A stretch of DNA of 64,000 nt from Streptomyces sp. V3I7 (GTDB lineage: Bacteria; Actinomycetota; Actinomycetes; Streptomycetales; Streptomycetaceae). The stretch is taken from the NCBI RefSeq assembly GCF_030817495.1, contig NZ_JAUSZK010000001.1, positions 1,901,001 to 1,965,000 on the forward strand, in the 5' to 3' direction. The notes below the pieces were generated by a model that had not been told where the DNA came from, did not search any database, and saw only the letters and a list, made by a program, of their open reading frames with translations. The position numbers and the translations under genes are program-made. Each line of letters opens with the position of its first letter. Positions within the stretch are counted from its first letter, which is position 1. This document shows positions 8,523 to 18,829 of the stretch, piece after piece.

Positions 8523-9662
8523 ATGCGAGCCGTCCGACTTTCCGTCATCGCCGCCGCCACCGTGGTCGGTCTGACCGCCGTCACGGCCTGCACGGCGAAA
8601 AGCGACGCCAAGAGCGACAGCGACGCGATCCGGGTGACCGCCGCCGACTCCACGTGCGACACCTCGGCCAAGTCGGTCCCGGCCGGCCAGGTCACACTGG
8701 ACATCGAGAACAAGGGCTCGAAGGCCACCGAGGTCGAGATCCTCTTCCCGGACGACCGGATCGTCTCCGAGAAGGAGAACATCGGCCCCGGCACCAAGTA
8801 CACGCTGACCGCCGAGATGAAGGCCGGTTCGTACGAGATCGCCTGCGTCCCGGGCATGAAGGGCCACGGCGTACGGCAGAAGCTCACCGTCGACGGCGGC
8901 GGGTCCGCCGCCAAGCGGGACCCGAAGCTGGACAAGGCCGTCGCCGAGTACCGCGCCTACGCCCAGGAGCAGGCCGACGCCACGCTGCCGCTCGTCGAGA
9001 AGTTCGCGAAGGCCGTCAAGGACGGTGACGTCAAGGCGGCTCAGAAGGCCTACGCGCCCTCGCGCCTCGGCTGGGAGCGCACCGAGCCGGTCGCCGAGTC
9101 CTTCGGCGACATCGACCCGAAGGTCGACGCCCGCGCGGACGGCCTGGAGGACGGTCAGAAGTGGACGGGCTGGCACCGGCTGGAGAAGGCGCTCTGGAAG
9201 GACAAGAAGATCGGCGCCGAGGAGAAGGCCCTGGCCGGCCAGTTGGTGACCGACCTGAAGGAGTGGCAGGAGCGGGTCGGCGAGGCCGAGATCACCCCGA
9301 CCTCCATGGCCAACGGCGCCAAGGAGCTGCTCGACGAGGTCGCCACCGGCAAGGTCACCGGCGAGGAGGACCGCTACTCGCACACCGACCTGGCCGACTT
9401 CAAGGGCAACGTCGAGGGCGCCGAGAAGGCGTACGAGCTGCTCAAGCCGGTCGCGTCGAAGAACGACCCGGCGCTGGCCAAGGAGCTCGACCGGCAGTTC
9501 GCGGCCCTGAACACCCTGCTCGACAAGTACCGCTCGGGCAAGGACTCGTACGACTTCGTCTCCTACGACAAGGTCACGGAAAAGCAGCGCAAGGAGCTGT
9601 CGGACGCGGTGAACGCGCTCGCCGAGCCGCTGTCCAAGCTCGCCGCCTCCGTCGTCAAGTAA
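8523..9662 (+). CDS. efeO: iron uptake lipoprotein EfeO (M75-type)
   Basis: 379 residues. N-terminal signal peptide ending in a lipobox (TAVTAC, Cys23), so it is probably a membrane-anchored lipoprotein. An N-terminal cupredoxin-like domain (about 35-130) is followed by a helical M75 peptidase-like domain with GWHRLEKALW, the HxxE-type motif thought to bind metal in EfeO/EfeM. It would capture ferrous iron and pass it to EfeU. First gene of efeO-efeB-efeU, behind two iron boxes. Confidence 0.92.
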   Translation: MRAVRLSVIAAATVVGLTAVTACTAKSDAKSDSDAIRVTAADSTCDTSAKSVPAGQVTLDIENKGSKATEVEILFPDDRIVSEKENIGPGTKYTLTAEMKAGSYEIACVPGMKGHGVRQKLTVDGGGSAAKRDPKLDKAVAEYRAYAQEQADATLPLVEKFAKAVKDGDVKAAQKAYAPSRLGWERTEPVAESFGDIDPKVDARADGLEDGQKWTGWHRLEKALWKDKKIGAEEKALAGQLVTDLKEWQERVGEAEITPTSMANGAKELLDEVATGKVTGEEDRYSHTDLADFKGNVEGAEKAYELLKPVASKNDPALAKELDRQFAALNTLLDKYRSGKDSYDFVSYDKVTEKQRKELSDAVNALAEPLSKLAASVVK

Positions 9663-9675
9663 GGAAGTCCTGACC

Positions 9676-10935
9676 ATGACGACCGAGACGACGCAGCAGT
9701 GCCCCGCCTCCCCCTCCCGCAGGGCGGTCATCGGCTGGGGCGGGGCCGGGCTCGCGCTCGGTGCCGCCGCGACCGGCGGCGCGGTGGCGATGACCCGCAC
9801 CGGCGACGACGTCGCCCCGGTGGCCGCGGACGCGGGCGCCGCGGTGGACTTCCACGGCCCTCACCAGGCGGGCATCGCCACGCCGGTGCAGGACCGGCTG
9901 CACTTCGCCGCCTTCGACGTGAAGACCGAGGACCGCGCGGAGTTCGTGCGGTTGCTGAAGGACTGGACCCGGGCCGCCGCGCGGATGACCGCCGGACAGC
10001 CGGTCGGTGACGCCTTCGGCGGTCTGCCCGAGGCGCCGCCGGAGGACACCGGCGAGGCGATGGGCCTCAAGCCGTCACGGCTGACGCTGACGATCGGCTT
10101 CGGCCCCTCCCTGTTCGAGAAGTTCGGCCTGAAGGACCGGCGCCCGGAAGCCCTCGTCGACCTTCCCAAGTTCCCCGGCGACAACCTGGAGAAGGCGCGC
10201 AGCGGCGGCGATCTGTGCGTCCAGGCCTGCGCCGACGACCCGCAGGTAGCGGTGCACGCCATCCGCAACCTGGCCCGTATCGGCATGGGCAAGGTCGTCG
10301 TCCGCTACTCGCAGCTCGGCTTCGGCAAGACGTCGTCGACGACGCCGGACGCGCAGACTCCGCGCAACCTGCTGGGCTTCAAGGACGGCACCCGCAACAT
10401 CGCGGGAACCGAGACGGACCGGCTGAAGAAGTTCGTGTGGGTGGGCGAGAAGGACGGTCCCGACTGGATGACCGGCGGCTCGTACCTGGTCGCCCGGCGC
10501 ATCCGCATGAACATCGAGACCTGGGACCGGACTTCGCTCCAGGAGCAGGAGGACGTCTTCGGGCGGGACAAGCGCGAGGGCGCGCCGGTCGGCAAGGCCA
10601 AGGAGCACGACGAGCCGTTCCTGAAGGCGATGAAGCCCGACGCGCACGTGCGCCTCGCGCACCCCGACGCCAACAACGGGGTGACGATCCTGCGCCGCAG
10701 CTACTCCTACACCGACGGCACGGACGGTCTCGGCCGCCTCGACGCGGGCCTGCTCTTCCTCGCCTACCAGCGCGACGTACGCGAGGGTTTCATCCCGCTG
10801 CAGCGCAAGCTGTCGCGTCACGACGCGCTCAACGAGTACATCCAGCACGTGAGTTCGGCGGTCTTCGCGATCCCGCCCGGCGTCCGCGACAAGGACGACT
10901 GGTGGGGCCGGGCGCTGTTCTCCGAGGAGGCGTAG
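9676..10935 (+). CDS. efeB: EfeB, Tat-exported DyP-type haem peroxidase/deferrochelatase
   Basis: 419 residues. The N-terminus has SRRAVIGWGG followed by a hydrophobic stretch, a twin-arginine signal. The DyP hallmark GFKDGTRN (GxxDG) and the downstream haem-pocket region are present, and length is normal for EfeB. In Efe systems EfeB is a secreted haem peroxidase that may oxidise Fe2+ or release iron from haem. It follows efeO by 13 bp with AAGGAAG as ribosome site and precedes efeU by 4 bp, a clear operon. Confidence 0.93.
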   Translation: MTTETTQQCPASPSRRAVIGWGGAGLALGAAATGGAVAMTRTGDDVAPVAADAGAAVDFHGPHQAGIATPVQDRLHFAAFDVKTEDRAEFVRLLKDWTRAAARMTAGQPVGDAFGGLPEAPPEDTGEAMGLKPSRLTLTIGFGPSLFEKFGLKDRRPEALVDLPKFPGDNLEKARSGGDLCVQACADDPQVAVHAIRNLARIGMGKVVVRYSQLGFGKTSSTTPDAQTPRNLLGFKDGTRNIAGTETDRLKKFVWVGEKDGPDWMTGGSYLVARRIRMNIETWDRTSLQEQEDVFGRDKREGAPVGKAKEHDEPFLKAMKPDAHVRLAHPDANNGVTILRRSYSYTDGTDGLGRLDAGLLFLAYQRDVREGFIPLQRKLSRHDALNEYIQHVSSAVFAIPPGVRDKDDWWGRALFSEEA

Positions 10936-11771
10936 TCACTTGTTCTCCAACTACCTGATCGGTCTGCGCGAGGGCCTGGAGGCCAGCCTCGTCGTCTGCA
11001 TCCTGATCGCCTATCTGGTCAAGACCGGCCGCAGGGACGCCCTGAGGCCGATCTGGACCGGCATCGCGGTCGCCATCGCCATCGCCATGGGCTTCGGCTG
11101 CGCGCTCGAATTCGGCTCCCAGGAGCTGACGTTCGCGGCGCAGGAGGGTCTCGGCGGCACGCTGTCCATCGTCGCGGTGTGCCTGGTGACGTGGATGGTC
11201 TTCTGGATGCGGCGCACCGCGCGGCACCTGAGGTCCGAGCTGCACGGCAAGCTGGACGCCGCCCTCGCGATGGGCACCGGCGCGCTGGTCGCCACCGCCT
11301 TCCTGGCCGTCGGCCGGGAGGGCCTGGAGACCGCGCTGTTCGTGTGGGCGTCCGTGCACGCGGCCAGCGACGGCACCCCGCGCCCGCTGATCGGCGTGGC
11401 GCTGGGCCTGGCCACCGCGGTGTTCCTGGGCTGGCTGTTCTACCGGGGCGCGCTGCGGATCAATCTGGCCAAGTTCTTCACCTGGACCGGCGGGATGCTG
11501 GTCGTCGTGGCGGCGGGCGTGCTGGCGTACGGCTTCCACGACCTGCAGGAGGCCGGCTGGGTCCCGGGCCTGCGTGACCTGGCCTTCGACATCAGCGACA
11601 CGATCGAACCGGACAGCTGGTACGGCACGCTCCTGAAGGGCGTGTTCAACTTCCAGCCGGATCCGACCGTCGTCCAGGTCACGGTGTGGCTGCTCTACCT
11701 GGTCCCGACACTCACGGTTTTCCTCGCCCCGGTAGGGTTCGCCTCCGGGAAGGGGAAGGTGAAGGCACCTC

Positions 11772-12878
<1,107 letters not shown>

Positions 12879-12923
12879 CCCCTGCCCTCGCGGGGGCGTC
12901 TCAGTGTCGCCGCGGGGCGGCCC

Positions 12924-13646
12924 TCAGTGCCGCCGGGGCCAGGCCGGGCGCTCGTCCGCGTGGCGGGTGCAGGCGTCGGTGAGGGACTCGAGGAGCGTCA
13001 GCGGGTCGGGCAGCGGATGCTCCGGACCGCGCAGCCAGCTGACGCCGCGGTCACCGTCGCCGGGGAGCCGGGCCGGCGGGACGAGGACGTACGAGCCGCG
13101 GCAGTGCCAGCGCAGGCCGGGGTGCTCGTCCATCGTCTCGGGGCGGCAGTCCAGCTCGCACGGCCACCACTCGTCCTCGTCCTCGGGGGTGCCGCGGGTG
13201 AGGGTGAAGAACAGCATGCGGCCGTCGCCGCTCTCGGCGACCGGGCCGACCTCGACGCCGGAGGCGAGCAGCCGCTCCAGCGCCTCGCGCCCGGCCTCCA
13301 GGGGCACGTCGAGCACGTCGTGGACCATGCCGGTCGCGGTGATGAAGTTGGCCTCGGGCTGCTGGCGGATCCAGCGCTCGAGCTGGGCGCGGTCGGTCGT
13401 GGACTGGGTCTGCCACGCGAACGACACCGGGTGCCGGGCCGGGGTGGGACAGCCCACGCGGTCGCAGGAGCAGCGGTAGTCGGGGCCGGGGTGGGCGGCG
13501 GGTGCGAGCGGCAGTCCCGCTCCGGCGGCGTCGAGCAGCAGGGCCTCACGGCCGCCGTCGTCGGCGGGCTGCTGCGGGCGGCGTCCACGCAGCCACCGGG
13601 AGAGCCTGCCCTGCCGGTCGGACCGACCGCCGAACGTCCCGCTCAT
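12924..13646 (-). CDS. bifunctional DNA primase/polymerase (Prim-Pol) domain-like protein
   Basis: 240 residues from ATG 13646; a TTG one codon upstream is also possible. YRCSCDRVGCPTPARHPVS is the Cys/His-containing N-terminal motif of the actinobacterial Prim-Pol-domain family. It is followed by helical (QLERWIRQQPEANF) and strand segments (GRMLFFTLTRG). The short Streptomyces members lack the acidic polymerase residues of true primase-polymerases, and I could not identify them here, so catalysis is doubtful. It is not next to a replicon, so it is not evidence of a plasmid. Confidence 0.65.
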   Translation of the reverse strand: MSGTFGGRSDRQGRLSRWLRGRRPQQPADDGGREALLLDAAGAGLPLAPAAHPGPDYRCSCDRVGCPTPARHPVSFAWQTQSTTDRAQLERWIRQQPEANFITATGMVHDVLDVPLEAGREALERLLASGVEVGPVAESGDGRMLFFTLTRGTPEDEDEWWPCELDCRPETMDEHPGLRWHCRGSYVLVPPARLPGDGDRGVSWLRGPEHPLPDPLTLLESLTDACTRHADERPAWPRRH

Positions 13647-13733
13647 CAATCCCCTCGCCTCGCTGGTGTGCGGACAACATGCCCTATGGTCCCACCCTTC
13701 GAGGCATCCGGTGACCGGGGCCCTTTCCGGCGG

Positions 13734-14735
13734 TCACGGCTCCTGGGTGCCGGGCGGCGGCCAGGCGTCGCCCCACTGCGTGTCCCGGGCGGCCCTGTAC
13801 AGCTCGCCGTGGCGCTTGGTGACCGTCGTGCGGCGCAGCTGGTCGTCGGCCTCGCACAGGTCCAGCAGCACCTGTCCCTTGCGGATCTGCGGCCGCCGGA
13901 TCACGCGGGCGGCGGCCGGGTCGACGGGGAAGCGGGCGGCGGCGACGTAGCTGAACTTCTCGTCCTCGTACGCCAGTGAGCCGCCCTTGACCTGCCGGTG
14001 CAGCGAGGAGCGGCTGACCCGGGCGGAGAAGTGGCACCAGTCGGTGCCGGGCACGATCGGGCAGGGCGCGCTGTGCGGGCAGGGCGCGGCGACGTGGAAC
14101 CCGGCGTCGATCAGCCGCTGCCGGGCCTCGATGACGCGGGCGTACCCGGCGGGGGTGCCGGCCTCGACGATCACGACGGCCTGTGCGGCGGCCGCGGCGG
14201 CGTCGACCAGGGCGGCGCGGTCGGCCTCGGAGAGTTCGTTGAGGACGTAGGAGACGGTGACGAGGTCGGCGCTGCCGAGCGCGAGGCCGGCGCCGATGCG
14301 GGCGCGCTGCCAGCGGGCGCCGGCCAGGGCCGGGTTCGCGGCGGCGATCTCCCGGCCGAGGGCGAGCGCGGGCTCGGCCCAGTCGAGCACGGTCACCGGC
14401 CGCTCCCCGTCCCAGGTGGCGCTGACCGCCCAGGTCGCCGCCCCGGTCCCGCCGCCGACGTCGACATGGCTGCCGGGCGCCCAGCCGGGCACGGCGGCGG
14501 CGAACGCCTCCAGCGCCGCCCGTACGGCCTCGAAGGTCGCGGGCATCCGGTACGCGGCGTACGCGGCCACGTCGGCGCGGTCCCGCAGGATGGGCGCGTC
14601 GGTCGGGGTCTGCCCCCGGTAGTTGGCGATCAGCCGGTCCACGGCTCCGGCGGCCTGTTTGGGCGGCAGCCCGTCGAGCAGGCCGGCGAGGGCGGCGCGG
14701 AGGGTCTCGGCGGTCGGCAGTGCGGGGTCGTTCAC
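13734..14735 (-). CDS. Rsm22-like SAM-dependent methyltransferase (small ribosomal subunit)
   Basis: 333 residues from GTG 14735. The SAM-binding motif HVDVGGGTGAATWAV lies near residue 90, followed by VTVLDWAEPALALG. The C-terminal half has the cysteine pattern CPHSAPCP and DWCHFSARVSR typical of Rsm22/METTL17 proteins, which in several lineages bind an Fe-S cluster. The family acts on or assembles the small ribosomal subunit. The exact bacterial role is not settled. Separated from the next gene upstream by 117 bp. Confidence 0.82.
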   Translation of the reverse strand: MNDPALPTAETLRAALAGLLDGLPPKQAAGAVDRLIANYRGQTPTDAPILRDRADVAAYAAYRMPATFEAVRAALEAFAAAVPGWAPGSHVDVGGGTGAATWAVSATWDGERPVTVLDWAEPALALGREIAAANPALAGARWQRARIGAGLALGSADLVTVSYVLNELSEADRAALVDAAAAAAQAVVIVEAGTPAGYARVIEARQRLIDAGFHVAAPCPHSAPCPIVPGTDWCHFSARVSRSSLHRQVKGGSLAYEDEKFSYVAAARFPVDPAAARVIRRPQIRKGQVLLDLCEADDQLRRTTVTKRHGELYRAARDTQWGDAWPPPGTQEP

Positions 14736-14852
14736 CCGGCGATTCTATGGGCGCCCTGCGTTGGCCCGGCGCGACCACCGCGTTGCCATGGCCGTCGTCC
14801 GGAGGCTGCCGCCCTCAGCCCTCCCCCGCTGTCGGCCTGAACGGCCTCGTCC

Positions 14853-15995
14853 TCAAGCGCCGGACGGGCTGGGATGCACCGCCCGCGCCAGCCGGGTGGC
14901 CGCCGCCGCGCGGGGCCGGCTGTCCGGCGTTTGCCGCCGGGGGTGGACGGTGTTGGCGAGCAGCACGAGGAAGGTGTCCGTCGCCCGGTCCAGCACCAGC
15001 GAGGTCCCGGTGAACCCGGTGTGCCCGGCCGCTCCGCCGCCCGCCAGCTCCCCCATGAACCAGGGCTCGTCCACGCGGAAGCCCAGTCCCGGCGGGGCCA
15101 GCAGCAGGTCGGTGAAGTCCGGGCCGAGGATGCGGGCGGGACCGTACGCGCCGCCCGCCAGCAGTGTCCGGCACAGGATTGCCAGGTCGGGGCCGGTGGA
15201 GAACAGTCCCGCGTGGCCCGCGACGCCGCCCAGCGCCCAGGCGTTCTCGTCGTGGACGACGCCCCGCAGCATCCCGCGCTCGGCCTTGGCCCACGGCCGC
15301 CGCTGGTCCTCGGTGGCCGCCGCGCCCGGGCACGGCCCGAAGCCGGTCGCGGTCATCCCGAGCGGCCGGGTGATCCCCTCGTGGACGAGGACGTCGAGGG
15401 TGCGGCCGGTGACCCGCTCCAGGACGTACTGGAGCAGCAGCATGTTCAGGTCCGAGTAGAGGTACGTCCCCGGGGCGCCCGTCGGTTCCTCGGCGCGCAG
15501 CATCGCCATCCGCTCCTCGTCGTCCGCGCAGTCGTACAGCGGGAGTTCGGGGCGCAGTCCGGAGGTGTGGGTGAGCAGCTGGCGTACGGTGACCCCGTGC
15601 CGGGCGGCCGCGTGGAACCCGGGGAGACAGGCGCCGACGCGCGCGTCGATGCCGAGGGTGCCCCGCTCGATCTGCTGCATGGCGGCGATGGCCGTGCACA
15701 GCTTGGTCAGGGAGGCCAGGTCGAAGGGGGTGTCGACGGTCATCGGCACCCGTGCGGCGGGCGGCAGTTCGACGCCCGTGCCGGTCCCGGCGTCGTACGC
15801 GGCGTACCGCACGGCCCAGCCGGCCGCTTCCTGTACGGCGATGACCGGTCCGCGTCCGGCGACCACGACGACGCCGGGCGCCCAGGGGCGCGGCCCGGCG
15901 GTGAGGTCGCGCACCTCGCGGACGAGGCGGTCCGTTTCCACCGGGTCGAGTCCGGCCCGCCGGGGGGTGTCGACGCGCAGTCTCGGTGCCCTCAG
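14853..15995 (-). CDS. serine hydrolase, class C beta-lactamase-like
   Basis: About 380 residues. The active-site set is complete: SxxK as SLTK (in DLASLTKLCTA), YxN-type YSDLN, and HTG (in GHTGFTG). The fold is that of class C beta-lactamases, D,D-peptidases and esterases. No signal peptide is visible, so it may be cytoplasmic. The start is uncertain. GGAGGGAGA precedes a CTG at 15995 that overlaps the stop of the upstream MFS remnant (CTGA); the frame extends to a GTG at 16040. The CTG choice is inferred from ribosome-site spacing. Confidence 0.8.
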   Translation of the reverse strand: MRAPRLRVDTPRRAGLDPVETDRLVREVRDLTAGPRPWAPGVVVVAGRGPVIAVQEAAGWAVRYAAYDAGTGTGVELPPAARVPMTVDTPFDLASLTKLCTAIAAMQQIERGTLGIDARVGACLPGFHAAARHGVTVRQLLTHTSGLRPELPLYDCADDEERMAMLRAEEPTGAPGTYLYSDLNMLLLQYVLERVTGRTLDVLVHEGITRPLGMTATGFGPCPGAAATEDQRRPWAKAERGMLRGVVHDENAWALGGVAGHAGLFSTGPDLAILCRTLLAGGAYGPARILGPDFTDLLLAPPGLGFRVDEPWFMGELAGGGAAGHTGFTGTSLVLDRATDTFLVLLANTVHPRRQTPDSRPRAAAATRLARAVHPSPSGA

Positions 15996-16201
15996 TTGCC
16001 GTCTCCCTCCGTCGGCGCGCTTGCGTTCCAGGGACGGCACAGTCCCACGAAGCAGGCCGTCGCGACCAGCGCTCCGGCCAGTTGGACCACGGCCATGGGC
16101 ACGGCGGTGTGCTCCCCGGCGACCCCGACGAGGGGGGAGGCGACCGCGCCGATCAGGAAGGCGGAGGTGCCGAGCAGCGCCGAGGCGCTCCCGTACGCTG
16201 C
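15992..16201 (-). pseudogene. C-terminal fragment of a Bcr/CflA-type MFS drug transporter
   Basis: Only the last ~70 residues of the transporter are coded. GSASALLGTSAFLIGAVASP and a final helix (AVVQLAGALVATACFVGLC) are the last helices of a 12-helix Bcr/CflA exporter. Upstream of about 16201 the homology stops, and the sequence runs within 60 bp into the 3' end of the carboxypeptidase gene. No other part of the transporter is in the window. A deletion removed the 5' three-quarters of the gene. The retained 3' end carries the ribosome site of the serine hydrolase. Confidence 0.75.
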
Positions 16202-16259
16202 CGGATCACTGGACGGGCGGACGTACAACCTCGCTCTCGCTGTCGGGCAGATCGTCCCG

Positions 16260-17480
16260 TCAACGCCGGTGCTGGCCACCCGCGTTGCCGCCGTCCGCCT
16301 CCGCCGTGTCCGTACCGGCCGCCGTCCGGCGCCGCCGTAGCAGCCAGGCGCCCGCGCCCGCCAGCGCGACGGCTCCCGCGCCGCCTTCCAGCGCGGTCCA
16401 CGAGGTGCCGCCGGACCGCGAGCCCGCCGCCGCGGCGGCCCGGACTGCCTTGCGCGCGTCCTTGCGCGGGGCGCTGCCGCCCGCGGCGCCCCGGCTGCCG
16501 CCCTCGCTGACGGGCGGGACGAGCTGACCGATCGCCCGTGCCGAACTCCCCTTGCCGAAGCCCCAGTCGAGCAGCGCGGCGGTCTCCTCGTAGACGGCGT
16601 TGCCGCCGCTGGAGGGGTGCATCACGGTGACCAGCAGGGTGCGCCCGCGCCGGACGGCCGCACCGGTGAAGGTGTTGCCGGCGTGGCTGGTGTAGCCGTT
16701 CTTGACGCCGAGCAGGCCCTCGTACGTCCCGAGGCCCCACGCGCCCGTCAGCAGGCGGTCGGTGTTCTGGATCTGGAAGGTCTTCTTGCCGCCCGCCGGG
16801 AAGTCGGCGATCCGCGTGCCGCAGTGCCGGCGGAAGTCGGCGTCCTTCAGCCCGTGCCGGGCGAACAGCGTCAGGTCGTACGCCGACGACAGCTGCCCCT
16901 TGTGGTCGAAGCCGTCGGGGCTGACGACGTGGGTGTCCAGCGCCTGGAGGTCGGCGGCCTTGTCCTGCATCTCGGCGACCGTCTTGGCGACGCCGCCGTT
17001 CATATGGGCCAGCACATGCACCGCGTCGTTGCCCGAGCGCAGGAACACGCCCTGCCACAACTGCTCGACGGTGTAGGTGATCCCGGGCTTGACCCCGACG
17101 AGGCTGGAGCCGAGGGGGACGTCGGCCAGGTCGGCCTCGGTGACCGTGTGCCGCTCGGTCGGCGCGAACTTCTTCAGCAGCGTGTCCGCGAACAGCATCT
17201 TCAGCGTCGACGCGGGCGCGAGTCGCCGGTGCGCGTGGTACGAGCCGAGCACCTCCCCCGTCTCCGCGTCGGCCACGAGCCAGGCGCGGGCGGTCAGCTT
17301 CTTGGGGAGGCCGACGGCGTCCCGCGCCTGGATCCCGCCCCGGGCCAGCCGCTCACCGCCGATCACCGTGGTGGCGGAGGCCACGGAGGCCGCGGAGGCA
17401 GGGGTGGCCGCGGAGAGCGGCAGGGCGCCGAACGCCAGACCGAGAGCGGCACGCCGGGTGTGCCGAGAGGAGTCGCGCAT
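16260..17480 (-). CDS. D-alanyl-D-alanine carboxypeptidase (peptidase S11)
   Basis: 406 residues from ATG 17480; an in-frame GTG at 17504 would add 8 residues. A signal-like N-terminus (LGLAFGALPLSAATPASA) precedes the S11 domain with SxxK as STLK (S91, K94), SGN (149-151) and KNG in place of KTG. The C-terminus has a Ser/Gly/Arg-rich linker, a membrane segment (GGAGAVALAGAGAWLLRRRR) and a basic tail. It trims peptidoglycan stem peptides outside the membrane. The 3' end lies right at the deletion that truncated the MFS gene but reads to a proper stop. Confidence 0.88.
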   Translation of the reverse strand: MRDSSRHTRRAALGLAFGALPLSAATPASAASVASATTVIGGERLARGGIQARDAVGLPKKLTARAWLVADAETGEVLGSYHAHRRLAPASTLKMLFADTLLKKFAPTERHTVTEADLADVPLGSSLVGVKPGITYTVEQLWQGVFLRSGNDAVHVLAHMNGGVAKTVAEMQDKAADLQALDTHVVSPDGFDHKGQLSSAYDLTLFARHGLKDADFRRHCGTRIADFPAGGKKTFQIQNTDRLLTGAWGLGTYEGLLGVKNGYTSHAGNTFTGAAVRRGRTLLVTVMHPSSGGNAVYEETAALLDWGFGKGSSARAIGQLVPPVSEGGSRGAAGGSAPRKDARKAVRAAAAAGSRSGGTSWTALEGGAGAVALAGAGAWLLRRRRTAAGTDTAEADGGNAGGQHRR

Positions 17481-17665
17481 CCCGGGACCGTACACCGCGC
17501 CCACCAGGCATTTCGGGGCCGCCTGCCCCTGGGGCGCAGAAATTTACCGTCTTATGAAATTCGCTGACGCGTTCGGACACGCCACCCTAACGGGGGGCTG
17601 GAAAGAGCCGTCGGGATGTCCCGGGCGGAAAGGGGTGCAACGGAGCGGTCACTGGGACCGTCGGG

Positions 17666-17860
17666 TCAGCGCACGACGGCGTAGCGCAGGAAGGCGGTCC
17701 ACTCCGTGGGGTGGAAGGCGAGTTGGGCGCGGGTGGGGTTTTTGGAGTCGCGGATGTGGACGGCGCCGGGTGCCACGGCGGCTTCGACGCAGGCGCCGCC
17801 TTCGTTGCCGCTGTAGCTGCTCTTGAACCATGCGAGGGGCGCGGGTTCCGCGGTGCTCAT
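17666..17860 (-). CDS. DUF397 domain protein
   Basis: 64 residues. WFKSSYSGNEGGACVEAA and VHIRDSKNP are the DUF397 signature. The start ATG (17860) overlaps the stop of the upstream HTH gene as ATGA, so the two are translationally coupled. DUF397 proteins in Streptomyces are encoded with a Scr1/WhiJ-type HTH protein and an anti-sigma-like ATPase, all three of which are here. The protein is inferred to partner the regulator. Confidence 0.92.
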   Translation of the reverse strand: MSTAEPAPLAWFKSSYSGNEGGACVEAAVAPGAVHIRDSKNPTRAQLAFHPTEWTAFLRYAVVR

Positions 17861-18702
17861 AGTTCTCCCAGCATCTTTTCGATCAAGGCGAGCGACTCCT
17901 GCATCGTAAGCGCCTGGGCCCTGATGCTCCCGTACTGTGCGGCCACGATACGTACTTCCTCGGGGTCCATGACCAGTCGGCTTGAGTTCTGTGCCTCGGT
18001 GTATCCCAGCTGGGGTTTCCCCTTGGGTGTCAGCAGGATGAAGGAGCCGCCCATTCCCGCGTGTTCGGTACGGGCCATCGGCATCACCTGAAGTTCGACG
18101 TTGCGCAACGCGCCCAGACGACACAGCTGTTGCAGCTGTTCCTGGTGGACGTCCCGCCCTCCGAGGGGGCGCCGCAGCACCGACTCCTCGATCACCGCGG
18201 TGATCATCGGCGGGGGCCAGCCGGTGAGGATCTCCTGCCGCGCCAGCCGGGAGACCACCCTCTGCTCGATCGTCTCCTCGTCGAGAAGCGGTTTCCGCAT
18301 CTCGTACAGGGCCCGGATCCTCCGCACGGTTTGGAACAGCCCAGGGATGTCATGGCAGTTGTAGTCATTGATCTCTACCGCCTCCCGCTCCAGCCGGGCA
18401 TAGTCCCTGAACCACGCCGGATGCCGGACCCGCGCCCTCGCCTTGGCCTTCTCGACGTCCTCGGCGGTGGCCTTCAACAGCCCTCCCGCGTCGAAGAATT
18501 CATCCGCCGCCTCCAGGAACTCCCGTTGCGGCGTCCGCCTCCCCCGCTCCAGCGAGGAAACGAGGTCCTCGCTGTAGCCGAGCCGGTCGGCCAGCTCCCG
18601 CTGGGTGAACCCGGCCCGCTCCCGCAGGAGTTTGATCTGCTTGCCGACGGCCCGGTTCAGGTCGCCGGCCTGCTCGCTCTCGTCGTACGTGTCCGTGTCC
18701 AT
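17857..18702 (-). CDS. XRE-family HTH regulator with DUF5753/Scr1-type C-terminal domain
   Basis: 281 residues. The N-terminal helix-turn-helix QIKLLRERAGFTQRELADRL (about 20-75) is followed by the DUF5753 effector domain, beginning near DYNCHDIPGLFQT and ending in the conserved QALTMQESLALI. ATG 18702 is chosen for the purine-rich ribosome site GGCGGGCGG. This is the WhiJ-like class of developmental regulators, inhibited by small acidic DUF397 partners. It lies divergent from the ATPase at 18830. Confidence 0.88.
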   Translation of the reverse strand: MDTDTYDESEQAGDLNRAVGKQIKLLRERAGFTQRELADRLGYSEDLVSSLERGRRTPQREFLEAADEFFDAGGLLKATAEDVEKAKARARVRHPAWFRDYARLEREAVEINDYNCHDIPGLFQTVRRIRALYEMRKPLLDEETIEQRVVSRLARQEILTGWPPPMITAVIEESVLRRPLGGRDVHQEQLQQLCRLGALRNVELQVMPMARTEHAGMGGSFILLTPKGKPQLGYTEAQNSSRLVMDPEEVRIVAAQYGSIRAQALTMQESLALIEKMLGEL

Positions 18703-18829
18703 CCGCCCGCCCGCCTTGCCGTCGGTCACGGCCGACGTCCCGTACAGGACACCGCCCGTACCGGTACGCACCCCCGCGTACCGTGAGACTTCCTGTTCAG
18801 CGTAGAGCGGAGCGACCACGCTCTGTGAC

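Noticed and set aside
12924..13646. Plasmid or integrated element because of the Prim-Pol domain
   Set aside because: No replication, integrase or transfer genes nearby; short Prim-Pol-domain proteins are common on Streptomyces chromosomes.
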